Shown here piece by piece: positions 41,193-52,900 of a stretch of DNA of 64,000 nucleotides. The position numbers and the translations under genes are program-made. The stretch lies in NCBI GenBank assembly GCA_944472135.2, contig OX235264.1, positions 92,080,319 to 92,144,318 on the forward strand. The letters are read 5' to 3'. Below the pieces are notes generated by a model, which did not search any database, was not told the DNA's origin, and saw only the letters and a list, made by a program, of their open reading frames with translations. Numbering within the stretch: the first letter of the stretch is position 1; every line of letters starts with the position of its first letter. This DNA comes from Trichobilharzia regenti (Eukaryota; Platyhelminthes; Trematoda; Strigeidida; Schistosomatidae).

Positions 41193-41302
41193 ATTTCTCA
41201 GTGAGTGATGATGTTCCCACCGAGGCTCAAACCCAGTGCCCATAGTTTCAAACGCCAAAGCGTTATCTACTAGACCACTTGGGCCACCACTCACTGAGAA
41301 AA

Positions 41303-41363
41303 GCAGGTACATCCAGCTGACGAGTCCCGAATAGGACGAAATGCGCATCCTGGATTCCACTGC
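41303..41363 (+). ncRNA. Hammerhead ribozyme, plus copy, all conserved core bases present
   Basis: Outer stem GCAG/CTGC, stem I ATCCAG/CTGGAT, core CTGACGA, stem II GTCC-CGAATA-GGAC, GAAA and stem III ATGCGCAT. Cleavage is expected after the C at 41349 (AUC triplet). The very short, self-complementary stem III is typical of the schistosome Sm-alpha ribozymes and suits cleavage in dimers. Confidence 0.92.
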
Positions 41364-41839
41364 TAGCCACCATCCACCAAATGTACACAAATCAAATCCC
41401 CAGACATCGTCGAAGCATCTGCACAAGAAGCCGACATGTCAACCTGAGACCGAGCACTTCGGTCCAATCAATCGACGAGAAAATCAAAAATTCAATTTAA
41501 TTGGTGACATGGCTCAAAATCGTTCTCAGTGGCTAACGCAGATGCATCCACTCCTTGTGACTAATGATCTCCAATGAAACTGTTTTGTTCTTCGTTATTA
41601 CTCCTTTGTCTCACACCTCTGCTCACTGTCTCTATTATGCTTTTCTTGTACTTTCTTCTCTTGCTTCGCGTGCTACACGGAGTGTGGCGACTTGAACTTC
41701 TGCACATTTGTGCAAAGCTCTATGTCGAAAACAGACAGACAGACAGAGACAGACTTGCTAAGTTGACAATTGGTCGTCTGAAGTAAGGACTCTAACGTAT
41801 AGGCCCAAAATGTCACGTTGAACATCACAACAATGCTTA

Positions 41840-42400
41840 GTGGATAGGTGACTTGATAGAGGGTTCTGATTGACTAACTAGTTTCAAAATAAACCTTTGC
41901 ACAGAACTGCAGCAGTTCGAGTTGCCAATTCTCCCTCCATATAGTGCACACAAAACAAGAGAAGAGAGTAAAGAGAGATTTATCAGAAGGCAGACAGTGA
42001 GGGAAAAAGAATAGTAATACGCAAGAACAATATAGTTATATTGCATAGTATAAGTCAAAAGGAGTGAATGCATCTGCGCCACCACTGAGAAAGATGATTT
42101 GGAGCCATATCACTAATTTTCTCCCGCCTCCATTGGTTCTTAGCATACCGAGGAACCTAACCAGACAGTCAGACAGTCTACACCTCCCTACGTGGCTGGC
42201 TTAAACTAACTGGTGTGGATTTCATACACTGATAAAACCATGTTTCGCTCTAACCACCATTAGCTGCTGTTTTCCACTCTGGTCCATCCTATATCTGCTA
42301 AAACTGCCAGTTGTCGAGAAAGGCGATCGATGGCTAGGAATGCGTCACACTTGTCTTAACCATCTGAATCGATGTAACTTCACAACCTCAATGATTGATT
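41840..42400 (-). pseudogene. LINE type B, C-terminal part and 3' UTR
   Basis: Parallel to 30640-31100 (CTTTGCACAGAACTGCAGC, GATGATTTGGAGCCATATC, ACTGATAAAACCATGTTTCGC). It continues beyond the tRNA-Gly SINE to about 42790 (GACAGAACGCAGACATCTATG). Confidence 0.72.
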
Positions 42401-42405
42401 TTCTG

Positions 42406-42640
42406 TCGGTGGTACAGGGGTAGAATGCTCGCCAACTATGCAGGTGGTTCGAGGTTCGATCCCCGGCCGATTCACTCCTTTACCTCATTAAGCCAGTAAT
42501 ACTACTGGTAAAGAGGGAAGGTTGATCATAAGGCTAGCAACCCCATCCCGTAAAAAATAAACACGGCTGTCGGTGAAACTTCAAAGCTCTAACTTGAAGT
42601 CATTTATTCCACTGGGAACGTAAGCGAATAAAATAATTAA
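42406..42640 (+). mobile_element. tRNA-Gly-derived SINE
   Basis: The clearest tRNA-Gly head in the window: GGTGGTACAGGGGTAGAATG then CTCGCC, and GGTTCGATCCCCGGCCGA. Body CTAGCAACCCCATCCCGT, end ATTCCACTGGGAACG and an ATAAAATAATTAATAATA tail. It lies within the LINE remnant of 41840-42790. Confidence 0.88.
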
Positions 42641-42839
42641 TAATAAAATACCATGGGAGACAGAACGCAGACATCTATGATCAAAGACAACTGGCCAAGC
42701 TATTCATGTCTTCTGCTTTCAATGACCACGTCTCACTCACAGTTATAAAGGAGGACGGCCCGATGCTGCAATTAGTCTTAGGTATACTACCAGGGCGAAT
42801 ATTTCATCAATATCAACTGGTGCGTTTGTTTGTTTTGGT

Positions 42840-43020
42840 TTTATTTAAAACACAGAACTCGGTATAATATAGGCACCAAGATGTCACACAATAATAATAA
42901 ACCAATAAAGTAAAAATCGAGAGAATGAATAAAGCGCTTTATCCAGAAAGGAAGCCACTACATTTACCAAGACCAGACAACACGCATCGAATTGCTGTTA
43001 GAAAAGAGAAGAAAGAAGGA
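42840..43020 (-). repeat. Repeat R3 end fragment
   Basis: The GGCACCAAGATGTCACACAATAATAATA segment and the AGAAAGAAGGAAATTGCA segment match 16130-16385 in reverse complement. Confidence 0.55.
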
Positions 43021-43099
43021 AATTGCAGCATCTTTGCCAATGGTTGTGAATCTTGGCCATATATGATAACGTTTCAAGCTAGCGATTGAAACTATCTTT

Positions 43100-43720
43100 T
43101 GGACACCAACCAGAGAGTCGTGATGTATCAACTGATACTGGTCTGCTACAAATATCCTTCATCCCACGATGCTACATCATAGGCTGACCACCTCTCCATC
43201 TTTTTCCATCGAGTAGCAAAGCTAACGAACAGGGATAGGTGCAGAAGCCTCTAGGATGACATTCGTATCAAATGTCCTAGCCACAGGAAGCGGTGTTTCC
43301 AGATGACGACACTCAATAAACTGGTGATCTCCACTGTGTCAAAACACACGCTACTGGATCTCCGAATTATTCACACGAGGATGCCATCTAACGCAGGCGA
43401 ATTCACGGAGACAGAGATGATCGAATACACAGAGTAGCTGCACATCCTCAGCCAAACTGGAGAGGAGAGTTTTCACCGGTGTGTAGCAAGACTGCAAGCA
43501 CCAAAGCATTATAAACCCAATCTTTGACAGCCAGGGTGACGTCGAGACAGCACCAGAGGTAACTCAAATCGGTGTATGCCAACTCAGTTTTCATGATGCT
43601 GTTAGAAATCCCATCTATCAAACGACCACGACTCACGCAACTACCCAGATACATAAGTTTATCGACAACTTCAAGCGATTTATCTGCATGGGTCAGTGCA
43701 GGTATAGGCTCCTGCCAATA
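43100..43720 (-). pseudogene. LINE C-terminal fragment
   Basis: Minus frame 43654-43448 reads YLGSCVSRGRLIDGISNSIM, KTELAYTDLSYLWCCLDVTL and AVKDWVYNALVLAVLLHTGE, the post-RT segment typical of this LINE class (YLGS, LRHLW, VYNA-VR-VLLYGCE). Confidence 0.7.
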
Positions 43721-43899
43721 TGGTCAAGTTAAGCAAATAGTGCTTTCATCCTAAGATGATAGGTTAGTTAGCAGAGCGATTTCACCGATTACACAAGTAG
43801 GGAAACTAGGTAAATTTAAACTACACTGACCGTGCACACCACATTCAACTCGAAAAGAAATAATATGACCACTTATATTCTATAACACATACCAACTGT

Positions 43900-44095
43900 T
43901 CCATATTAGATAGGTTTATTTGAAGCAACACATAGTGATGCATTAAGTGTAACTGGATGATATTTCAGGCAGAATTTATTGCTCATAATCATATCAGTTT
44001 AGTCACATGGTTTCACAATTTGTCGAAATGACGCAACGCCTATACCGGAGATATGGAAAGTGGCAACAGACAACAAGGAGAAGAGGGAGACAGAG

Positions 44096-44134
<39 letters not shown>

Positions 44135-44245
44135 ACATATTATGGACCTGTGTGACTACACTGATACGATTACGAGCGATAAATTATACTCGAAACGTCA
44201 TCAAGTTATTAGTAGTGCATTACATTATTATTTTGAATAAGCTTA
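43900..44245. mobile_element. Penelope end fragments inverted around an AT microsatellite
   Basis: Minus part 43960-44015 (AATTTATTGCTCATAATCAT) and plus part 44140-44215 (TGATACGATTACGAGCGATAAATT, TCGAAACGTCATCAAG) face each other around (TA)n at 44098-44132. Confidence 0.6.
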
Positions 44246-44249
44246 CCTA

Positions 44250-45255
44250 ATATGTAATTAAATTTTACCACAACGCCCAAGTTCTACACTCAGCGAACAT
44301 TCCTTCTTTTCAAAATGAGTCTGGTCGGGCTACTAGTTCTTTCAATTTAGTAAATGCCTAAGTGCCTGCATTTCAGAAACTTTTTGGTAAACCTGCTTTT
44401 TCTGAATACTATGTGTATGTGTTTAAATATTCTACACGTGCTCATGTTAAAAAAAAACACCTAAATGATCTTTAGAGCATACAGAACATCTCAGTTGCCA
44501 CATTTCCAGACAGAACACAATAGAATATCATCTTCAAGACATTGAGTATTATCCTACTTTCGTACACATGAGGTTATCACCTGATTCATATTACATTGAC
44601 TAGAAATCATTTAGTTGGAACAGGTAATAATAGTGATTAGTCGCCTTGGTTGGACTAGTTGAAGTAGGATTAGAACGCTGGACCACCTATTTGTTGGACG
44701 CCATGCGTTTCGGTCAATCACACACATCTTCACTTTGATTAGTGATCGAAATCCCCTATGTCAGTGTGCGTTGGTGAACTATTTATACCATCCTGTTAAT
44801 TCCAGTACGTTATTTTTATGCATATGGTTATTTTCCTCGCCTAAAAGAGCCTTTTAAATAGTAACGTCACTCATTTTGTCCAAAAAATAAACTGAAGACT
44901 CCTTAAAATACTTACTTCCACTGGTGAATAGTGGTCGAATTTTGATTTAATTTAGGGTTTAACATTTAATTTCTTCTCATTCTAATGTTCGGTAAAGTTA
45001 GACGGTGCAAGTGATAATTAAAGCAGACGTAGGGTGTAAGGGAAAGCCAACAGATGAGTTTGTAAAGTAACTGTGGTGATTGCAATGTGTTAGGTATGCC
45101 TAGTAAGCGCTTTCTTAAAAGAAAACTGTTAATTTGAATGGTCCTGGGCTTGAAAAGATTTAGGATGGTTACATGAAAATATGACGCCGGTTCACCAAGA
45201 CTTTGACTGTTAGTGTGAATCATGCAGCTCAAGGTGTTCACCTTTCAAAATAAAA
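44250..45255. other. Intergenic, nothing recognised
   Basis: No motif in the frames present (longest 91 codons at 45241-44966). No repeat family assigned. Confidence 0.4.
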
Positions 45256-45261
45256 ACTTCT

Positions 45262-45335
45262 TTTCACGAATCTGATTGGTCGCTATCGGTAGTTTCGTTT
45301 TGGGTTGCTATGGTTTAGAGTCACCAAAATTACAT
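45262..45335 (-). repeat. Isolated Merlin-type terminal repeat
   Basis: CGCTATCGGTAGTTTCG and TTGGGTTGCTATGGTTTAGAG match the right terminal repeat of the Merlin element at 50510-50580. No partner end found near. Confidence 0.55.
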
Positions 45336-46049
45336 AAAAGGATGGACCACACGTTGAATAAGTAGTTTATTATCCAATAATATAACGGTGCACTGCACTT
45401 AATATTTCTGTACAAACCTTATAGAAAGAAATAATACCAGAACTCTCAACACAATAAAGGGAAAAATATCACCAATCTTACTCAACGACTGCCCTGATGA
45501 TTGTTCCGCAGCTTTCAAAGGTGCAACCTAAATACTCCTTTCAATATCCAACATCGTTTTTTTTCGAGCTGGCATAAACCAATACGATTTCTTTCTGCTC
45601 GCCTCTTGACTGTGGAGTAAAGTTTCCTGTTCTCCGTTAAGCTTCTGCGTAGTTCGTCCTGCCACTCAACTGTCGTAGCTTTGATTGATTTCAAAATGAG
45701 CAGTCCTGAGATTAATCATGTTTTTTGTAGTAAGCGCTGTGTAAAGACTTTGTTACCACTGTGAATGGAGTTGATCCTTTCACCAGTTAGTCCTTCGGTA
45801 TCATCATCAAAAGAAGAGAGATAGCAATAATAACAGATATAATTAGTGAAGGTTATTCAGACTAAGAGACAGCAAAAGAAATTTTAAAAAATGTAAAAAC
45901 AGACAATCGATTAAATTTGAAGTTGAAATATATATACATATGCAAATATGTATGTATATAATATCACTAATAATAAGCGCAAGTGTATTAGTTGGAATAG
46001 TCAGGAGAGTAAGACGGGAGAGAATATAAAGAAGTAGAACCACGAATTT

Positions 46050-47270
46050 AGTTGTCTACCCATGGATGGTATGTGGGATTTTAGGAGGATAGGCCATTTC
46101 GATACAGCTCTCGAGTCGCTGTCCAACCTTCGCCTAAAGGTGTTCGCAGGCGGTATTGTAGCTACGTCCGCTGGAAGGAATTCCAGGGATGGCTAAACCG
46201 CAGGGAATGACCGCTAGGTTTTCCTGCGGTGAAATAGTAGTGCCGCTGTTTCGGTTCGTATCAGTAGTACCCACACTGCTGTCTAACTGTTTGGTGAAGG
46301 CTAAACTGAATGTGTTTGCCATCTCTAGACTAATGAGGTATTGACCGTTTGGACCTACTAAGACTCATGTCCTCGGTCGTTTGGTTTTCTCTCCTACATG
46401 GAATGACACGCACTTTTGGGGTTCTCCAGGAGTTTTTTGCCAAGGTTAGCCTGAAATGACCTCCTGTCACTTCTGAACCTCGCGTTGCGCCGCTCTCTGG
46501 TCGGTGTGGCTCTTGGATGCTCACCACGTAAACCAAGCCTCCCGCTTTGCTCTTAGAATACGTTGCGTACCTCTCCTTAGCCATGAGGACATTTTCTTCG
46601 GCTGTGTTGTGAATACACGGAAGATATCCGATATCGCTGTGTATATAATCGCTGACCACTTCCCAGTGTTCATCCACGGATAACTCAGCTCAGTCTTTGG
46701 GCCATTCTGCGTCGGACAAAGCCTTCACATTTCAGCATAGTCCGCCTTGTTGTAGCACAAGCATGGTCCCGTAGCGTCCCACTGCAAGTGCTCTTGGAGA
46801 ACAAGTTCGAATCTCACTTCCTAGAGGAGACATGATCTGGACCTTTTCGGCGAGCAGTTGGTCACTAATCAGAATATAATCTAGTTTCTATGACTTTCCA
46901 CTAGGGCCCCACCTAGTGTTGTCTCTAACATTCTCAGTCAGCCTTGTATTTCGAATAGTTTGCAGTAGGTTTGGACCGATTTTTCCTGAGCATACTCCGA
47001 GCCAAGGTTCAGCGATAGGGAGTTGAAATCTCCAGCTATAGTGATTCAGTCACAGTTCAAGTCTCATATCCCTGTGGTGGTGCTGAGCAGTAACTGGTTG
47101 TGCTCTGCCCACAGGTGGGTGATTGGTAGATGCCACCCGATAAGTGCTTGGTGTGGCCTACGGTGAAATGACACCATATGGAGTCTGGGAGTTTGATAAG
47201 TGATGGGTCCGTTCCGCGTATACATTTAAGTTTCCTGTCAAACAACTAACACTCCTTCCCTATTATCTCT
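46050..47270 (-). pseudogene. CR1/RTE-class LINE, endonuclease end and linker
   Basis: Minus frames read DSIWCHFTVGHTKHLSGGIY and QSPTCGQSTT, then AGDFNSP (about 47035-47010), the AP-endonuclease block, then YILISDQLLAEKVQIMSPLG (about 46900-46820). Further down, the frame 46677-46330 (115 codons) is the linker towards an RT. The RT itself is not present. Confidence 0.75.
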
Positions 47271-47559
47271 GTCTCTCTTGACCAAAACCATTTCACTTGT
47301 ACTGGTTTCATCGTCGGCGATAGTGCGGGTCAGGCAGATTTCAATGAGGATTATCATTTTAAAGTCAGTTATGACTAATCAAAGTTTTACAAGCCATTTT
47401 TATACTTTTGTGAATAGCCCATAATGTCGACCACATCTAACGCAATTCTTAGTTGTTACGCGCATTTTCGACAAATAGAAACGATAATCGTGCCTAGAGT
47501 TATATCATACAAATTGTTTCAACTCATGTAAAGTGTTCTTGCTGTCATCACTCCATTAC

Positions 47560-47915
47560 CTTAATCTGTATATATATCCTGTGTCAGTGAAAATTGTAAA
47601 TATGCTTACTCAACGTATACATTATTATCATATTGACGATGCCTGTTAACTGGAGTCACTCATGTACATTAAGTGAGAATATATGATTCAATATTTATTT
47701 ATTTGTTACATGAGAGAAATAACTTCAAGCTTTATTTTCTTCCCGAATATCTGTAATCCATGTGATACAGGCTTGGGTTTTTTGTTGATACGAAGTCAAT
47801 GTCTCTATATTTCTTGATGTGGCTTGTTCCCACGTACTAAAGAAAAAGACAGAAAACGTGATTTCACCACAAACTAAATTTATATAATTTAATGTAATAT
47901 TCTTTTCATGTTCAC
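47560..47915. repeat. (TTA)-tailed repeat unit, first copy, partial
   Basis: Resembles 48372-48842 and 50720-51210 in two blocks (ATGCCTGTTAACTGGAGTCACTCATG; CTTCAAGCTTTATTTTC... GTTTTTTGTTGATACGAAG), but the blocks are in swapped order, as in adjacent tandem copies. Confidence 0.55.
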
Positions 47916-48371
47916 ATACTTTTTCTTTCTGCCACTAAGCCTATGCTTCTATTCACCTTCTGGTCACGGTCGAGCAACCCTACATTTAAACTGAAATGAA
48001 GCTGGACTCCAAACCATTTAACTCATAACCACTCAAATTCCATGAACAATCCCATGCTACCATTTGAAGACACTGGCCAACATTCTGTACAGGGAGTATT
48101 CATGATCTGAAATAAAGAAGCAAATGGTTTTCAAACAGTTTTCAATATCTTATTCAACTTACGTATACAGTCCGCCATGCAGACACAAATGGTGCCCATG
48201 GAGAATTCTGGAATCGACCTCGGCACCATTTGATGCAGTAAAACAACCCAACATGACCTTATCTGGTTTTCGTATCCACGATTAAATTTCCTTCCTGTTA
48301 TAAAACTACGATAAGACTGCTAAAAAATGGAATAAATAAATCAACGATCTCAACATAATGCACCAATAATC

Positions 48372-48842
48372 TTTAAGCCAAGGATGCTGTTCACAACAAA
48401 GTTATATAGGAGAATTGACTTCAAGCTTTTTAACCCAGATATTTGTATTTTATTCATCTGATGTCTGGGTTTTTTGTTAATGCGAAGACAATATTTATAT
48501 ATCTCTTTAGGTGTTTCACAAACAGACTGTTCTGACTGACTCTGATGTCAGAAAGAACAACCAAAATGTAAATTCACCATACATCAAAATATGTGCAATT
48601 TAAATAATAACTTATCCATGCCTTCACAATTGGTATGTTCCTGCATAAACAGGAATAAATGTATATTATATTATTAAATTATACTAACTCAAGCCTGTAA
48701 AATTGGTGTGTCCTTCATAAGTAGGAATAAATATGCACCTTATTATGTTATCATTACTAAATGTGCTTACTAATCGATCATATTGATGATGCGTGTAAAC
48801 CGGCGTCCCTCATATACAAATGAGAATATATTAATGTTATTA
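48372..48842 (+). repeat. (TTA)-tailed repeat unit, second copy
   Basis: About 470 bp, starts AGCCAAGGATGCTGTT, ends GAGAATATATTAATGTTATTATT. Direct repeat of 50720-51210, with similar words throughout. Its tail block is also related to 59560-59640 (TGCCTGTAAAAATGGC...). It may be an LTR or a retroposon; the TTA tail favours the latter. Confidence 0.7.
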
Positions 48843-48844
48843 TT

Positions 48845-49600
48845 ATATTACTAGCAGCCTGGATACCAGGTGTAGGTGAACCGGCGTGGCAAAAGCTCTG
48901 GTCTGCGAGGATGCATGGCCACACAGTAATCAGAAGTGTTTTATGTAATCGTGGAGCAACAGGAAAAGGAGCTGAGTCTCTGAAACAAGCTGCCATACTG
49001 ACCTCCTACAGGCTAAATGGGTGAAATATGAATAGCAGCAATTTTATCACTTATGGAGAAAATATCACCTTGACAAAATCCACTTTTTCTTTGGTGTTTC
49101 TTCAGTGAATTTCACCAATCACTCTTTTGAACAGACAGCCGATTCCTTACATTAACCTACAGATTCTGAACTCGTCCCCGTGTCCACTTGAAGGTATAGC
49201 TGATGACTGTTATGTGGTCACCTATTCTACTTAACATGCGGCATGTCAGCCGTTTTTGTTGAGTGGATGAAAGTCATGCAGTCTCATTATCCAGATGGGC
49301 GATTATATGGCATATCCCCTATTTGAAGCGGCACCTGTAGCTTTACCTTGACGACATTTGAGTGGCTTAGTTGATTCGACTGGGGCTTGTCGTCCGGGTG
49401 AACACAGTTGACGTGATTTTTATGCTTATTTTGCTTATATTCGGTGTTGTTCTTGAGCATTTGCGTATTTCCTTTGTGGTAGAACGCTCAAATATGTGGT
49501 TCATGTAACGATTATTTGTCATACCGAGTATCCTTCACGTACATTTTGACGACTGTCTCTCAACGAATTTCTTTGCAGCTTGGCAGCAACTTGCACTCAG
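48845..49600. other. Unassigned stretch between direct repeats
   Basis: No coding domain identified. It lies between the repeat at 48372-48842 and the Merlin element. Confidence 0.4.
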
Positions 49601-49610
49601 TTGTAAATTT

Positions 49611-50580
49611 GGCAACTCCAAAGAATAGCAACCCAAACTGAAACTACCTATCGAACGGACAAATGACCTTGACAAGGACAAATTCGACCAATCGGGAGGC
49701 TCAAAAATGGCGTATAATTGTAATAAATCGTTTATATAAAAGTAATGCAATGTTAAAAATAGTTGCAAATGACAGCGTTCTCGTATATGTTGCAAGAAAC
49801 CTCCCAATTTCTCGTAGGAGTCTTGATACACATGTTAAACCAGGTCCTGTAGATAAACTCATCGAGATAACTGTATAAAAAAAATTGAAATTAAAAAATA
49901 TCATTGCATTTCTTGATCCATCCACAGATATGATACGATTTTTAGGTGACTACAGAAACTTTTGATGAAATTAGTGTGAGTTCCATCAAAAGGATTGAGA
50001 AAACCATTTGTATGGCTGACCACTTGATGAATACGGTCTAGATTCGACAACTGACTGTAACTACTCCATTCATCTGTATGAACAGTCTTCCCAGGCAGCA
50101 CTAACCGCTGGATAATAGGCAATAATACACCTGCACTGCAATTAGGGATCGCCTCAATGTATCCTTTCTGGAGTGTCATATATCCCCAATACCTATTGTT
50201 GATTCGCACTGAATCTCCCTTTATTATATTTTCTTCTTATCAAAAGTATCTGAGGAATCTGTAAATTAAAAACGAACGACACACGTTCTCGAACGGATTT
50301 TCTGGTTCTGCACTCATTTCATCAACAGAAAAGCCCATTTATGCACCTGTTGTATCTTTGAATATGAATGACACCTCCATATTGGCAATTTTTCGACTTT
50401 CACATCAATCCGTTCTCCGAACAGTAATCAAAACAAGTTCTGGAGCGAATTCGCAACGAAAAAGGTGTACAGCACCCATAAGTACGTCTGGATAAAACAG
50501 AGTCACCTGATGGGTTGGTCAAGGTAATTTGTCCGTTCGCTAGGCAGTTTCGGTTTGGATTGCTATTCTTTAGAGTTGCC
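49611..50580. mobile_element. Merlin DNA transposon with terminal inverted repeats and 8-bp target duplication
   Basis: Left end GGCAACTCCAAAGAATAGCA (49611) and right end, inverted, GGCAACTCTAAAGAATAGCA (50580). The repeats run about 70 bases with few differences. The flanks are GTAAATTT at 49603-49610 and 50581-50588; 8-9 bp duplications are usual for Merlin. It encodes a broken transposase on the minus strand. Confidence 0.92.
49901..50209 (-). pseudogene. Merlin (IS1595/ISXO2-like) transposase fragment
   Basis: 102 codons: GYIEAIPNCSAGVLLPIIQR, then HTDEWSSYSQL (the second catalytic Asp of the DDE triad), NPFDGTHTNFIKSFCSHLK. In active relatives the last block has Glu (HTNxIExxWxxLK); here it is Lys. 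The N-terminal part upstream (50210-50480) is in other frames with stops. The enzyme would cut and paste the element; this copy is dead. Confidence 0.88.
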
Positions 50581-50719
50581 GTAAATTTTCTGATCAGATG
50601 TTTTCCAGTACCAAATGATGTTGCAGGAACCGAACAATATGGTTGATGTCGAATTTGAGAATGCTTCTGCACTTTTGTCTGGCCTTTCGATTGCTAAAAG
50701 TCAATGAAATTCATAAATA

Positions 50720-51210
50720 CAGCCAAGGATGCTGTTAACAACAAAGTTATATAGGAGAATTGACTTCAAGCTTTTTTTCCCCAGATATTTGTATTATATT
50801 CATGTGATGTCTGGGGTTTTGTTAATGCGAAGACAATATTTCTATATCTCTTTATGTGCTACACAAACAGACTTTATAGCAGACTGTTCCGACTGACTTT
50901 GATGTCAGAAAGAACAACCAATCTGTAAGTCCATTATACATCAAATTATGTGTAATTTATATAATAACTTATCCATGCCTGTACAATAGGTGTGTTCCTG
51001 CATAAACAGGAAGGAATATATTATTATTAAAACAATATTTATGCATGCCTATACAATTGGTGTACCCTACATAGCTAGGGAAAAATGTACTTTATTATAT
51101 TATCTTTACTAAATATCCTTATTAATATTATGTGTAAATTATCGAATTGATGATGCCTGTAAACTGGCGTCCCTCATGTAAAAAATGAGAATATATATTA
51201 TTATTATTAA
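50720..51210 (+). repeat. (TTA)-tailed repeat unit, third copy
   Basis: Starts AGCCAAGGATGCTGTTAACAAC, ends GAGAATATATATTATTATTATTA. It has an internal duplication (TTATCCATGCCTGTACAATAGG and ATTTATGCATGCCTATACAATTGG), also seen at 48605-48720. Confidence 0.7.
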
Positions 51211-51214
51211 GACA

Positions 51215-52240
51215 AGTGTTCTCAAATGGACAGAAACTGCAAAATGTTTTACGATCTCTCGCAACATTCGCTAGCTGTAACCCCGCTCGGGTGTCCTCGT
51301 TGATACTGCTTAATGCCTCAGCCTTTTCTTTCACGACTTCTATGAAGGCGTCATTTGTAGCTTAGCTCCAGTTTCTTGCTACTGCATTTAAACCGTGGTA
51401 TATCTCAGGTTTCTCTGAGAGCTGTCAACTTTATCTTGAACATTCCACCAGCCAGATAGTGATCCGGAATGAAACCCATTCCTCTTAGTGATGTTGTTCT
51501 AAATAAGTCCCTTCACAGGATCAAAGAAGTTTGTCAATTCGACCGAACCTCATCCATTTTGCTGCCAAGGGTCAATTTTTTTATCAGTGCAGACTAAAAA
51601 ACATGGTGCCTGCTATAATATTCAAGCGATAAGAGCTCAGCTGTGGTGTTGTGTTGTGACTGTATATCTCCACAATCCATTCCTTTTTATATTGTTCAAT
51701 ACATATTGAATCCACTTAAAGCAGACTAATCTTTCATAAAATCAATGCTAAGATGCCCTGAATTGGAAGCATATTTCACCACCACCGCATTTCTCAGTGA
51801 AATGACGGACGAAGGCACCACACTAGACAGCCTCACTGAAGCATATGTTCTCACAGAGATCCTAAGGAAGCGTTTAAACCTGCAGTCCACAGTGTTGCTC
51901 TTCTCATCAGCAAGAATAAGTTACGCAAAAAATATGCAAAACTTCTGTCTTATTTAACAAGATATTTGTAGCCAATAATCTCACGCCAATGATCCCATAT
52001 TCTGGTATACTCTCTGCTGGCATGATGAAACATTCTTCTCTTCCCACAGTAAAATTAGCAAGTAACGCCATGTTCGCCTATGCCAATATGGATAGTCCCT
52101 AAGACTGTGTGGAGCGAGACGACAAGAGTTCGCCTGACAGATAAAAAGACTCTTGAATGTCTGGACTTAGAGGACTACCTGTATTCAATATACCATAAAT
52201 CGAAGGACTTTCGGGCGAAAACAAACAAGCTGGCAAAGAG
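51215..52240. other. Intergenic, nothing firmly recognised
   Basis: The minus frame 51334-51128 and plus frames at 51745-51957 and 52080-52265 carry no motif I can name. Possibly decayed LINE sequence. Confidence 0.35.
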
Positions 52241-52900
52241 GCCCCAAAAGCAGTTTTTGAAGTAGACGGAGAGAAGACAGGTGATGAAAATAACCAACCC
52301 ACAACAATAATCACTAATCAAGATTCTAAAGGGACTTATCCCTAAGTTCCTATTGTTACGAAGACGCTCCGCAACAATAAATACTATGTACTTTCTTTGA
52401 CTTTAACTCCAAAACACCAGTATTGTAAAAGGGAAGTTATATTGCTTGGCAATTAAAGTAGAGAACAGTACAAGTCTACAAACAAATATTTTATACAAAA
52501 TTATTACTTACTTTTATTCGTTTTTGGTCGTCCTCGTCGTCCTTGTAGACGATTGAGCCATTCGCGCCTTCGAGTTGCCCACCAATGGCTACCAGTTCCA
52601 AAAACATACGTTCAATATTCACCTCCATTGACACCAATATAAGGTGAATCGTTTCTTTTACGTGGATCAGTGACTTGCACTGCACCTCATGAAAAGCATT
52701 CCCAACACACCATTGCAGACTTTATTCAGCAGCTCTCTTCACTGGCTCCGTATTGAAGATCAGATTGTAAGTCGGGACGCATTAGGAACAAGAAATTCTG
52801 GAAATGGGCCAACCGAAAACTTATTGCTGAACAAATCTACCGAAGAAAATGGGCGTAGGTCCGACACAAGATTAGAAGACTACTGGGTTACATTTCACTC
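52240..52900 (+). repeat. RTE-like LINE fragments (type A)
   Basis: 52260-52325 (ACAGGTGATGAAAATAACCAACCC) and 52690-52900 (AAAGCATTCCCAACA, CATTGCAGACTTTATTCAGCAG, GAAGAAAATGGGCG) match in order the 39590-40030 copy. Between them about 350 bases are unrelated. Confidence 0.55.

Larger units (their letters stand above)
41108..41498. mobile_element. Inverted Sm-alpha dimer with two hammerheads and 13-bp target duplication
   Basis: A minus half (41112-41292: hammerhead and tRNA-like head with A-box GTGGTCTAGTAGATAACG and B-box GGGTTTGAGCC) meets a plus half (41283-41498: hammerhead and the full 3' body to GAAAATC, AAAATTCAATT). AATTGGTGACATG flanks the insert at 41095-41107 and 41499-41511, inside a type B LINE. 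Transcripts across it would fold into a long hairpin. Confidence 0.88.
40600..41760 (+). pseudogene. LINE type B C-terminal part and 3' UTR, split by a SINE
   Basis: The frame at 40628-41107 reads [60 protein letters not shown] and then [17 protein letters not shown], the region missing from the copy at 4579-5451. It resumes after the SINE (41512 onward: MAQNRSQW) and ends in the CACATTTGTGCAAAGC / CAGACAGACAGA UTR. A frameshift lies near the YGCETWPLR position. Confidence 0.85.

Noticed and set aside
42406..42480. Functional tRNA-Gly gene
   Set aside because: The A and B boxes are good but the anticodon arm and acceptor stem do not pair, and the same sequence continues into a SINE body found at several other loci.
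46330..46677. Stand-alone gene of 115 codons
   Set aside because: It continues the frame of a LINE endonuclease-to-RT linker on the same strand.
48372..51210. LTR retrotransposon with LTRs at 48372-48842 and 50720-51210
   Set aside because: The direct repeats are similar, but they end in TTA-rich tails, lack TG...CA ends and a duplication, a further partial copy lies at 47560-47915, and no gag or pol is between them; the Merlin element there is a separate insertion.
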